From assembly GCF_001661075.1 (NCBI RefSeq), contig NZ_CP014870.1:4422501-4486500 (forward strand): 64,000 bases of DNA, given 5' to 3'. The translations under genes were made by a program, and so were the position numbers. Below the pieces are notes generated by a model. The model ran no database searches. It worked only from the letters and a program-made list of their open reading frames with translations, and was not told the DNA's origin. The stretch's first letter is position 1. Each line of letters starts with the position of its first letter. Positions 12,812-22,838 of this stretch are shown piece after piece. This DNA is from Pseudomonas silesiensis (lineage in GTDB: Bacteria; Pseudomonadota; Gammaproteobacteria; Pseudomonadales; Pseudomonadaceae).

Positions 12812-14137
12812 ATGGCACTGACACGCGAACAGCAAATTGCAGCCCTCGAAAAAGACTGGGCTGAAAACCCACGCTGGAAAGGCGTGACACGCGCTTACTC
12901 CGCTGCTGACGTCGTCCGCCTGCGTGGCTCGGTTCAACCTGAGCACACCTTTGCAAAACTCGGCGCCGAGAAGCTGTGGAACCTGGTGACCCAGGGTGCC
13001 AAGCCGTCCTTCCGCCCCGAGAAAGATTTCGTCAACTGCATGGGCGCCCTGACTGGCGGCCAGGCGGTACAACAAGTCAAGGCCGGTATCCAGGCGATCT
13101 ACCTGTCGGGCTGGCAAGTGGCTGCGGACAACAACTCCGCCGAATCGATGTACCCGGACCAGTCGCTGTACCCGGTGGACTCGGTTCCAACCGTGGTCAA
13201 GCGCATCAACAACTCGTTCCGTCGTGCTGACCAGATCCAGTGGAAAGCCGGCAAAGGCCCGGGCGACGAAGGTTACATCGACTACTTCGCGCCGATCGTG
13301 GCTGACGCCGAAGCCGGTTTCGGCGGCGTACTGAACGCCTACGAGCTGATGAAAAGCATGATCGAAGCAGGCGCCGCCGGCGTTCACTTCGAAGACCAGC
13401 TGGCATCCGTGAAAAAATGCGGCCACATGGGCGGCAAGGTACTGGTGCCTACCCAGGAAGCCGTACAGAAGCTGACCGCTGCTCGTCTGGCAGCTGACGT
13501 GGCCGGCACGCCGACCATCATCCTGGCCCGCACCGACGCCAACGCGGCGGACCTGCTGACTTCCGATTGCGACCCATACGACCAGCCATTCGTGACTGGC
13601 GAACGTACCCAGGAAGGCTTCTACAAAGTGCGCGCCGGTCTCGACCAGGCCATCGCTCGCGGCCTGGCCTACGCGCCGTACGCCGACCTGATCTGGTGCG
13701 AAACCGCCAAGCCGGACCTGGACGAAGCTCGTCGCTTCGCCGAAGCGATCAAAAAGGAATACCCGGACCAACTGCTGTCGTACAACTGCTCGCCTTCCTT
13801 CAACTGGAAGAAAAACCTGGACGACGCGACCATCGCCAAGTTCCAGCGCGAATTGTCCGCCATGGGTTACAAGCACCAGTTCATCACCCTGGCCGGCATT
13901 CACAACATGTGGCACAGCATGTTCAACCTGGCGCACGACTACGCCCGCAACGACATGACTGCCTACGTGAAGCTGCAAGAACAAGAGTTCGCCGACGCTG
14001 CCAAGGGTTACACCTTCGTGGCTCACCAACAGGAAGTGGGCACCGGCTACTTCGACGACATGACCACCGTGATCCAGGGTGGTTCGTCTTCGGTCACCGC
14101 GCTGACCGGTTCGACTGAAGAAGAACAGTTTCACTGA
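12812..14137 (+). CDS. aceA: Isocitrate lyase
   Basis: AceA splits isocitrate into succinate and glyoxylate, the first step of the glyoxylate bypass, needed on acetate, fatty acids and similar carbon sources. The 441-residue protein ([25 protein letters not shown]) carries the catalytic signature [10 protein letters not shown], with the active-site cysteine in KKCGH, and the [15 protein letters not shown] and [17 protein letters not shown] blocks. Length is normal for this class. It competes with Icd and Idh, encoded 10 kb upstream, for isocitrate. The ribosome site GAGG lies about 10 nt upstream; a strong terminator follows. Confidence 0.97.
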   Translation: MALTREQQIAALEKDWAENPRWKGVTRAYSAADVVRLRGSVQPEHTFAKLGAEKLWNLVTQGAKPSFRPEKDFVNCMGALTGGQAVQQVKAGIQAIYLSGWQVAADNNSAESMYPDQSLYPVDSVPTVVKRINNSFRRADQIQWKAGKGPGDEGYIDYFAPIVADAEAGFGGVLNAYELMKSMIEAGAAGVHFEDQLASVKKCGHMGGKVLVPTQEAVQKLTAARLAADVAGTPTIILARTDANAADLLTSDCDPYDQPFVTGERTQEGFYKVRAGLDQAIARGLAYAPYADLIWCETAKPDLDEARRFAEAIKKEYPDQLLSYNCSPSFNWKKNLDDATIAKFQRELSAMGYKHQFITLAGIHNMWHSMFNLAHDYARNDMTAYVKLQEQEFADAAKGYTFVAHQQEVGTGYFDDMTTVIQGGSSSVTALTGSTEEEQFH

Positions 14138-14204
14138 TTGGCCGCACTTGAACGAACGGCCGTTGCGGATCGAATAGAAAGCTAACCGCAACGCCGCCCA
14201 TCTG

Positions 14205-14236
14205 ACGCCCCGACTGGTTCGGGGCGTTTTTTTTGA
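14205..14236 (+). terminator. Intrinsic terminator after aceA
   Basis: Stem ACGCCCCGA / TCGGGGCGT (14205-14213 and 14219-14227), 5-nt loop, then eight T. Confidence 0.92.
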
Positions 14237-14253
14237 TCGCAATTCACCCCCCC

Positions 14254-14431
14254 CTGTAGGAGCCAGGCTTGCCGGCGAAGAACGGTAACGCGGTATTACA
14301 GATACACCGCGGTGCCTGGTTCGCCTGTAGGAGCCAGGCTTGCCGGCGAAGAACGGTAACGCGGCATTACAGATACACCGCGGTGCCTGGTTCGCGGGCA
14401 AGTCGAATCGTCGCACCGCTCGCTCCTACAG
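14254..14431. repeat. Tandem 71-bp duplication of a REP unit plus closing REP arm
   Basis: 14254-14324 and 14325-14395 are direct copies differing at one base (CGGTATT versus CGGCATT). Each starts CTGTAGGAGCCAGGCTTGCC and ends with GGTGCCTGGTTCGC. 14396-14431 is the inverted closing arm ending GCTCGCTCCTACAGG. It separates aceA from the convergent leuS copy. Confidence 0.9.
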
Positions 14432-14448
14432 GAGTAAGCGATCGAGAA

Positions 14449-17040
14449 TCAGATAACGAAGTTAACCAGTCGGTTAGGCACCACGATCATCCTGCTCGCG
14501 CCCTCCAGATGGCTGCGCAACACCGGATCAGCCAATGCCCGGATCCGTATTGCATCGTGATCGGCATCAGCCTGGATCAGGATTTCCCCACGCAATTTGC
14601 CGTTCACTTGCACCATCATTTTCACTTCGTCCTGCTTCAAGGCTTCGTTATCCGGCACAGGCCATGAACTGTCATAAATGTCGCCCGGGAAACCCAGTTC
14701 CGCCCAGAGTACCTGGGTGATGTGCGGCGTCACGGGATTCAGGACCTGCAACAGGATCGCCATCCCCTCGCGGGTCACCTGGAGGCCGGCAGCCCTGCCC
14801 CCCTCCAGCACCTTGAGCATCTTCATCGCACCCGACACTACCGTGTTGTATTGCATCCGTTCGTAATCGCTGTTGACCTGCTGCAGCAACCGATGCATCT
14901 CAAAGCGTACGCGTCTGGATTCGGCAACGTCCTCAACCCCATCATCCCTGCCGTCCCGGGCCTGGCTGTCACAGGCAAACGTCCATAGCCGGCGCAGGAA
15001 GCGATAAGCCCCCTCAACCCCGCTGTCGCTCCAGATCGTGTCCTGGTCGGGAGGGCCCGCGAAAATGGTAAACAAACGGGCAGTGTCGGCGCCAAACCTG
15101 TCGATGATGTCCTTCGGCTCGACAACGTTGTTCTTCGACTTCGACATTTTTTCCACGCCGCCAATGATGACGGGCAAACCGTCCTCAAGCGCCGTAGACT
15201 TTACCGGGCGACCTTTTTCATCGTACTGGACCGTCACTTGCGCGGGATAAAACCATTGCCGGCTGCCATCGTCCGCTGCGCGGTAATAACTTTCACGCAA
15301 CAACATGCCTTGGGTGAACAGGTTCTTGAACGGTTCGCTGAACGCCACCAGCCCTTCATCGCGCATCGCCCGGGTCCAGAACCTGGCGTACAGCAAATGC
15401 AGCACCGCATGCTCGATACCGCCGATGTATTGATCGATGGCCATCCAGTATCGGCTGCCGGGCCCGACCATCGCTGTATCACTGTCGGGATCGCAATAGC
15501 GCATGAAATACCAGCTTGAGTCGACGAAGGTATCCAGGGTATCCGTTTCCCGTAGCGCCGGAGCCGCGCAGCGAGGGCAAGCCACCTGGCGAAACCCGGC
15601 ATGCGCCAGCAACGGATTTGCGCTTCCGTCGGGAATGCAATCGGTCGGTAACACCACAGGCAGATCCGAATAAGGGACTGGGACGTCGCCACAGTGTTCA
15701 CAACGGATGATGGGGATTGGGGTCCCCCAGTAACGTTGCCGTGAAATCCCCCAGTCGCGCAGGCGCCAGGTGGTGGCTTCCTCACCCATCCCACGCTCAA
15801 CCAACGCCGCGACGATGGCCTGGGTGGCCTGTGCGACCGTCAGCCCGTCGTAGGCGCCGGAGTTGATGAGATGGCCATCCCGACCGGCATGACTGTCCGA
15901 CCAGTCCTGAAAGTCATAGACCTGATCGTCGCAAGCAATGACCTGACGAACAGGCAACCCGTATTGATTGGCAAAGTCGAAGTCACGCTCATCGTGGGCA
16001 GGCACGGCCATCAAGGCGCCTTCCCCATATTCGCTGAGTACATAGTTGGTTATCCACAGGGCGACAGGCTCACCGGTCAACGGGTGCTCGACGTGCAAAC
16101 CGCTGGGAACGCCAATCTTGACCTGGGCGCTGGTGGCCGGACCGGCCTCTGCCGCCTGGCGACATGCCTTCACCTGCGGCTCAAGACCCGGATCAAGCTC
16201 CAGGGCTCGCCTGGAAAGCGCATGTTCGGGAGAAATGGCACAGAAGGTCACCCCCATGAGCGTATCCACGCGGGTTGTGAACACCCACAGCATGCCGGCA
16301 TCGATCAGTTGCCCGGACGCATCCCGGATCCGGTGGGCAAATGCCAGACGAACACCGCTGGCCTTGCCGATCCAGTTGCGCTGCATGGTGCGCACCCTGT
16401 CGGGCCAGCCATCCAGTGTGTCGATGGCTGACAGCAACTCTTCGGCATATTGCGTGATACGCAGGTAGTACCCGGGAATTTCCCGCTGCTCGACCAACGC
16501 CCCCGAGCGCCAGCCTCGACCGTCGATCACCTGCTCATTGGCCAGCACCGTCTGGTCGACAGGATCCCAATTGACTGTCTGGGTTTTCTTGTAGGCCACA
16601 CCCTTTTCCAGCAACTTCAAGAAGAACCACTGACTCCATTTGTAATACTGCGGGTCGCAGGTGGCGATCTCGCGCGACCAGTCGAAGGCCAGTCCCAGCG
16701 GCTGCATTTGCGCCTTCATGTCCGCAATGTTCAGCCGTGTCCACTCGGCGGGAGAAACACCCGACTGCATGGCCGCATTCTCTGCCGGCAAGCCGAAAGC
16801 GTCCCAGCCCATCGGCATTAGCACGTTGAATCCTTTCATGCGCATATGACGGGCCAACATGTCGTTGATCGTATAGTTACGCACGTGCCCCATATGTAAC
16901 TTTCCCGAGGGGTAAGGGAGCATCGAGCAGGCATAAAACTTGGGTCGGGCTTCATCTTCGACCGCCCTGAATACATCATCTTCAAGCCATTTGGCCTGCG
17001 CCGTACTTTCTACCCGGGCTGGATCATATTGCGGTCGCAT
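14449..17040 (-). CDS. leuS: Leucyl-tRNA synthetase, probably a second, horizontally acquired copy
   Basis: Charges tRNA-Leu; class Ia synthetase of 863 residues. It shows the HIGH-box variant PYPSGKLHMGHVRNY (about residues 42-56), MGWDAFGLPAENAAM, the CP1 editing domain with the threonine-rich loop FTTRVDTLMG and the editing aspartate in VPAHDERDFDFA, a zinc-binding-like CEHCGDVPVP / CPRCAAP pair, and KMSKSKNN. The C-terminal tRNA-binding domain ends RLVNFVI. From memory, details such as VFTTRxDTxMGVTFCAI, TWRLRDWG and the C-terminus resemble Burkholderiales LeuRS more than the Pseudomonas housekeeping enzyme, whose gene normally sits beside lptE-holA. The editing loop has Val where E. coli has Pro (TTRPDT). 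It is flanked by REP copies, with no partner gene. AAGGAACC before ATG 17040 is the ribosome site. Confidence 0.95.
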   Translation of the reverse strand: MRPQYDPARVESTAQAKWLEDDVFRAVEDEARPKFYACSMLPYPSGKLHMGHVRNYTINDMLARHMRMKGFNVLMPMGWDAFGLPAENAAMQSGVSPAEWTRLNIADMKAQMQPLGLAFDWSREIATCDPQYYKWSQWFFLKLLEKGVAYKKTQTVNWDPVDQTVLANEQVIDGRGWRSGALVEQREIPGYYLRITQYAEELLSAIDTLDGWPDRVRTMQRNWIGKASGVRLAFAHRIRDASGQLIDAGMLWVFTTRVDTLMGVTFCAISPEHALSRRALELDPGLEPQVKACRQAAEAGPATSAQVKIGVPSGLHVEHPLTGEPVALWITNYVLSEYGEGALMAVPAHDERDFDFANQYGLPVRQVIACDDQVYDFQDWSDSHAGRDGHLINSGAYDGLTVAQATQAIVAALVERGMGEEATTWRLRDWGISRQRYWGTPIPIIRCEHCGDVPVPYSDLPVVLPTDCIPDGSANPLLAHAGFRQVACPRCAAPALRETDTLDTFVDSSWYFMRYCDPDSDTAMVGPGSRYWMAIDQYIGGIEHAVLHLLYARFWTRAMRDEGLVAFSEPFKNLFTQGMLLRESYYRAADDGSRQWFYPAQVTVQYDEKGRPVKSTALEDGLPVIIGGVEKMSKSKNNVVEPKDIIDRFGADTARLFTIFAGPPDQDTIWSDSGVEGAYRFLRRLWTFACDSQARDGRDDGVEDVAESRRVRFEMHRLLQQVNSDYERMQYNTVVSGAMKMLKVLEGGRAAGLQVTREGMAILLQVLNPVTPHITQVLWAELGFPGDIYDSSWPVPDNEALKQDEVKMMVQVNGKLRGEILIQADADHDAIRIRALADPVLRSHLEGASRMIVVPNRLVNFVI

Positions 17041-17893
17041 AGAGGTTCCTTGACATTGCTGGAGCTGAACGACAAATGACTCGCTCGGCTCACACTCCTT
17101 GAAAATTACCGGTCGATTTCAATAGGCAGTGACAGGAACCGAGAGCGACATGGTTACTGAATTCAGGTACGACCATCACGCCAGTCATTGGCCAAGCGGC
17201 TCATGACGCATCCAGGCCAACAACCTGTGACAAAACCGTCCAGCCACCGAGATTACCTGGCGACAGGGCACGATCAAGCCACACATCCGACTTTTAGCAA
17301 CATTCAGAAAAGCCCTTCGCCTGCAGATGAATGGCCTGTAGGAACCTTCCTGGAAACCACCACATGCCGCGCCAACCACAGCCAATGACCGTCCATTCAG
17401 TGCAGGGCTTTCGGACCTCTTCGCTGCGGTGCGGCAATCCGACGAGCCAGTACCATCAGAGGTTTGCGTCGCAGCACGATCACGGTGGGAAACACATTGA
17501 TCCAGAGCAGTTTCTTCCGCGGAAAATCAAGGTAAAACAGCCCTGCCCGCTACTTGCAGTAAGCCGCATATAAGACAACTTCCCACTCACTCGTCCGCCA
17601 AACAGTTTAAAAACCGCCGCAAACAATATTGATTATCATTTAGCTCGAAAAATGTTCGTTACATTCCTTACAAAACATATTTAACGAAAAACCGCCTAAT
17701 GCCCGCCACGCATGGGTTACAGGGTAACGGACGTCCGCAATGTCCTTTTTCCACCCAATAATTTCGCTATCTGAATTTTACTTGCACCGTGTTTAGCCAT
17801 AAAATCAGCGGGATCGATTGCTGCGACATATCGTCACTGCGTTGTTTCTTTTTCAAGCTCAGAGACCTTTGCTCTCTGTTAAGGATTTCCAGC
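17041..17893. promoter_or_regulatory. Long leuS-copy/nuoA divergent spacer
   Basis: About 850 nt without a supportable gene. The left two thirds have ordinary composition and only short unrelated ORFs (17188-17388, 17331-17573). 17600-17790 is clearly AT-richer than anything nearby and most likely carries the nuo promoter(s). No confident -35/-10 pair was assigned. Confidence 0.5.
17625..17643. promoter_or_regulatory. Fur-box-like sequence
   Basis: AATATTGATTATCATTTAG matches the 19-bp Fur consensus at about 13 positions. It also overlaps a partial ANR/FNR-like TTGAT-N4-AT motif. It lies ~250 nt before nuoA and ~585 nt before the leuS copy; which gene it would serve is open. Confidence 0.3.
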
Positions 17894-18307
17894 ATGCCCG
17901 AAGCGACAGGACTCATGGCCCACAACTGGGGCTTTGCCATTTTCCTTCTGGGCGTTGTCGGCCTGTGCGCCTTCATGCTCGGCGTCTCCAGCCTCCTCGG
18001 GTCAAAAGCCTGGGGCCGCAGCAAAAACGAACCGTTCGAGTCGGGCATGCTACCTACAGGTGGCGCCCGCTTGCGGCTCTCAGCCAAATTCTATCTGGTC
18101 GCGATGCTCTTCGTGATCTTCGATATCGAAGCCCTTTTTCTCTTTGCCTGGTCTGTGTCCGTCCGCGAAAGCGGCTGGACCGGATTCGTCGAAGCTCTCG
18201 TTTTCATAGCAATTCTGTTGGCAGGTCTTGTCTACCTGTTCCGAGTGGGCGCCCTTGACTGGGCTCCGGAAGCTCGTCGCAAGCGGCAGGCGAAGCTGAA
18301 ACAATGA
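17894..18307 (+). CDS. nuoA: NADH-quinone oxidoreductase subunit A
   Basis: Membrane-arm subunit of complex I that contacts NuoH near the quinone channel. The 137 residues contain three hydrophobic helices (about residues 12-35, 67-90, 95-118), the conserved loop [24 protein letters not shown] carrying the Glu-Ser-Gly motif, and [11 protein letters not shown] in the second helix. ATG 17894 ([13 protein letters not shown]) is preceded by AAGGA with 8-nt spacing; the longer reading from 17789 is rejected. First gene of the nuoA-N operon. Confidence 0.96.
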   Translation: MPEATGLMAHNWGFAIFLLGVVGLCAFMLGVSSLLGSKAWGRSKNEPFESGMLPTGGARLRLSAKFYLVAMLFVIFDIEALFLFAWSVSVRESGWTGFVEALVFIAILLAGLVYLFRVGALDWAPEARRKRQAKLKQ

Positions 18308-18317
18308 GGCTTTGGCA

Positions 18318-18992
18318 ATGCAATACAATCTCACCAGGATCGACCCCGATGCTCCTAACGAGCAGTATCCGATCGGCCAGCGGGAAACCGTTTCCGATCC
18401 GTTAGAAGATCAAGTCCACAAAAACATCTTCATGGGCAAGCTCGAAGACGTGCTTAACGGCACGATCAACTGGGGGCGCAAGAACTCCCTGTGGCCGTAC
18501 AACTTCGGTCTTTCGTGCTGCTACGTGGAAATGACCACCGCCTTCACGGCGCCCCACGACATCGCGCGCTTTGGCGCCGAGGTTATCCGGGCATCGCCGC
18601 GCCAGGCGGATTTCATGGTTATCGCCGGTACCTGCTTCATCAAGATGGCGCCGATCATTCAGCGTCTCTACGAGCAAATGCTCGAACCTAAATGGGTCAT
18701 CTCCATGGGTTCGTGCGCCAACTCCGGTGGCATGTACGACATCTACTCCGTCGTTCAAGGGGTGGACAAGTTCCTGCCCGTGGACGTCTACGTGCCTGGC
18801 TGCCCGCCCCGCCCCGAGGCTTTCCTGCAAGGCTTGATGCTGTTGCAGGAGTCGATTGGACAGGAGCGTCGTCCGCTTTCCTGGGTCGTCGGCGATCAAG
18901 GCGTATACCGCGCCGAGATGCCTTCGCAGAAGGAACAGCGCCGCGAACAGCGAATCGCAGTCACCAACCTGCGCAGCCCCGACGAAGTCTGA
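18318..18992 (+). CDS. nuoB: NADH-quinone oxidoreductase subunit B
   Basis: Peripheral-arm subunit that ligates the terminal cluster N2 [4Fe-4S] next to the quinone site. The cysteine ligands are visible: the adjacent pair in [10 protein letters not shown], then GTCFIKMAP / MGSCANSGG and VPGCPPRPE. 224 residues from ATG 18318 ([11 protein letters not shown]), usual for Pseudomonas; a TTG two codons earlier is less likely. It starts 10 nt after nuoA. Confidence 0.97.
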   Translation: MQYNLTRIDPDAPNEQYPIGQRETVSDPLEDQVHKNIFMGKLEDVLNGTINWGRKNSLWPYNFGLSCCYVEMTTAFTAPHDIARFGAEVIRASPRQADFMVIAGTCFIKMAPIIQRLYEQMLEPKWVISMGSCANSGGMYDIYSVVQGVDKFLPVDVYVPGCPPRPEAFLQGLMLLQESIGQERRPLSWVVGDQGVYRAEMPSQKEQRREQRIAVTNLRSPDEV

Positions 18993-19058
18993 TCCAGATC
19001 TGCTTCTTTTATAGAACGAGAACCTGGCTTCATTCTTTACGTTGACCGAAAGCGATAA

Positions 19059-20849
<1,791 letters not shown>

Positions 20850-20851
20850 GC

Positions 20852-21349
20852 ATGAACAGCACGCTTATCCAGACAGACCGTTTCGCCCTGAGCGAAACCG
20901 AGCGCTCGGCCATCGAGCACGAGCTGCATCACTACGAAGACCCGCGCGCGGCGTCGATCGAAGCCCTGAAGATCGTCCAGAAGGAACGTGGCTGGGTGCC
21001 TGACGGCGCGCTGTACGCCATCGGCGAGATCCTCGGCATTCCGGCGAGCGACGTCGAAGGCGTCGCGACCTTCTATAGTCAGATCTTCCGTCAACCGGTC
21101 GGTCGCCACATCATCCGCGTCTGCGACAGCATGGTCTGCTACATCGGCGGCCACGAGTCCGTGGTCAGCGAAATCCAGAGCAATCTGGGGATCGGCCTGG
21201 GTCAGACCACCGCCGACGGTCGTTTCACCCTGCTGCCGGTCTGCTGCCTCGGCAACTGCGACAAGGCGCCGGCGTTGATGATCGACGACGACACTTTCGG
21301 TGATGTGCAGCCTGCCGGCGTTGCCAAATTGCTCGAGGGCTACGTATGA
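20852..21349 (+). CDS. nuoE: NADH-quinone oxidoreductase subunit E
   Basis: 24-kDa subunit of the NADH-dehydrogenase module holding the [2Fe-2S] cluster N1a. Cysteine ligands are seen as CDSMVC and [11 protein letters not shown] (thioredoxin-like fold). 165 residues. It begins 2 nt after the nuoC stop and overlaps nuoF by ATGA, consistent with tightly coupled translation. Confidence 0.97.
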   Translation: MNSTLIQTDRFALSETERSAIEHELHHYEDPRAASIEALKIVQKERGWVPDGALYAIGEILGIPASDVEGVATFYSQIFRQPVGRHIIRVCDSMVCYIGGHESVVSEIQSNLGIGLGQTTADGRFTLLPVCCLGNCDKAPALMIDDDTFGDVQPAGVAKLLEGYV

Positions 21350-22701
21350 CCCTGACTTCCTTCGGACCTGCCAACCGCATCAAGCGGTCAGCCGAGAGTC
21401 ACCCGCTCACCTGGCGTCTGCGTGACGACGGCGAAGCCGTGTGGCTCGACGAGTACCAGGCCAAGAACGGTTATGCCGCTGCGCGCAAGGCCTTCGCCGA
21501 CATGGCCCAGGACGACATCGTCCAGACTGTCAAAGACGCCGGCCTCAAAGGCCGCGGCGGTGCAGGCTTCCCCACGGGCGTGAAGTGGGGCCTGATGCCC
21601 AAGGACGAATCCATCAACATCCGCTACCTGCTGTGCAACGCGGATGAAATGGAGCCGAACACCTGGAAAGACCGCATGCTGATGGAGCAACTGCCCCATC
21701 TGCTGATCGAAGGCATGCTGATCAGTGCTCGCGCGCTGAAAACCTACCGTGGCTATATCTTCCTGCGTGGCGAATACACCACCGCCGCCAAGCACCTGAA
21801 CCGTGCCGTGGAAGAAGCCAAGGCAGCTGGCCTTTTGGGCAAGAACATCCTGGGTTCGGGTTTTGATTTCGAGCTGTTCGTCCACACCGGTGCCGGGCGT
21901 TATATCTGCGGTGAAGAAACCGCACTGATCAACTCCCTGGAAGGCCGTCGCGCCAACCCGCGCTCCAAGCCGCCCTTCCCCGCCGCCGTTGGCGTGTGGG
22001 GCAAGCCGACTTGCGTGAACAACGTCGAGACCCTGTGCAACGTGCCGGCGATCATTGCCGACGGCGTGGACTGGTACAAATCGTTGGCCCGCGAAGGCAG
22101 TGAAGACATGGGCACCAAGCTCATGGGCTTCTCCGGCAAGGTCAAGAACCCCGGTCTGTGGGAACTGCCGTTCGGCGTTACCGGTCGCGAGCTGTTCGAA
22201 GACTACGCCGGCGGCATGCGCGACGGTTACAAGCTCAAGTGCTGGCAGCCAGGCGGCGCCGGTACCGGTTTCCTGTTGCCGGAACACCTGGACGCACAAA
22301 TGTACGCCGGCGGCATCGCCAAGGTGGGCACCCGGATGGGTACCGGCCTGGCCATGGCGGTGGACGACAGCGTCAACATGGTGTCCCTGCTGCGCAACAT
22401 GGAAGAGTTCTTCTCCCGTGAGTCGTGCGGCTTCTGCACCCCGTGCCGTGACGGTCTGCCGTGGAGCGTCAAGCTGCTGCGCGCGATCGAGAATGGTGAA
22501 GGGCAAGCCGGCGACATCGAGACCCTGCTGGGTCTGGTCGGTTTCCTCGGCCCGGGCAAGACCTTCTGTGCTCACGCACCGGGCGCCGTGGAGCCGTTGG
22601 GCAGCGCAATCAAATACTTCCGCCATGAGTTCGAAGCCGGCATCGCGCCCACCAGCGCCGTCGTCCCGCCTCTGGCCAGGCCGATCGTAGTCGGCGCTTA
22701 A
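21346..22701 (+). CDS. nuoF: NADH-quinone oxidoreductase subunit F
   Basis: 51-kDa subunit binding NADH, FMN and the N3 [4Fe-4S] cluster. The glycine-rich NADH loop [17 protein letters not shown] (about residues 65-81), the FMN region [19 protein letters not shown], and the cluster ligands [11 protein letters not shown] (Cys-x2-Cys-x2-Cys) are all present, with a fourth cysteine downstream ([10 protein letters not shown]). 451 residues. Followed by an unusual hairpin/T-run before nuoG. Confidence 0.97.
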   Translation: MTLTSFGPANRIKRSAESHPLTWRLRDDGEAVWLDEYQAKNGYAAARKAFADMAQDDIVQTVKDAGLKGRGGAGFPTGVKWGLMPKDESINIRYLLCNADEMEPNTWKDRMLMEQLPHLLIEGMLISARALKTYRGYIFLRGEYTTAAKHLNRAVEEAKAAGLLGKNILGSGFDFELFVHTGAGRYICGEETALINSLEGRRANPRSKPPFPAAVGVWGKPTCVNNVETLCNVPAIIADGVDWYKSLAREGSEDMGTKLMGFSGKVKNPGLWELPFGVTGRELFEDYAGGMRDGYKLKCWQPGGAGTGFLLPEHLDAQMYAGGIAKVGTRMGTGLAMAVDDSVNMVSLLRNMEEFFSRESCGFCTPCRDGLPWSVKLLRAIENGEGQAGDIETLLGLVGFLGPGKTFCAHAPGAVEPLGSAIKYFRHEFEAGIAPTSAVVPPLARPIVVGA

Positions 22702-22707
22702 CGCTTT

Positions 22708-22741
22708 AAAAAAGGCGAAGGGTCCGTGCCCTTCGCTTTTC
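22708..22741 (+). terminator. Terminator-like hairpin inside the nuo operon (nuoF/nuoG)
   Basis: Stem GCGAAGGG (22715-22722) / CCCTTCGC (22729-22736), 6-nt loop, followed by TTTT and preceded by a run of A. The T-run is short, so termination is likely partial. It lies 7 nt after the nuoF stop in the only long (137-nt) gap between nuoE and nuoJ. Confidence 0.6.
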
Positions 22742-22838
22742 GTGCGATGACGCCTTTAACGGCTGTGTTGATTCGCGCGGATAACAAGATTCCATTAGCC
22801 ACGCCCGCTGACACCGGGCCAACGAAGAACTTTGAACC

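Noticed and set aside
12674..14416. 580-codon frame antisense to aceA
   Set aside because: Shadow of aceA; its start lies in REP sequence.
14449..17040. LeuRS editing-site change TTRVDT as a loss of editing
   Set aside because: The editing aspartate and surrounding loop remain, and betaproteobacterial enzymes as I recall them also lack the proline, so loss of proofreading cannot be claimed.
17188..17573. Small ORFs in the leuS-copy/nuoA spacer
   Set aside because: No ribosome sites, mutually overlapping on both strands, no recognisable family.
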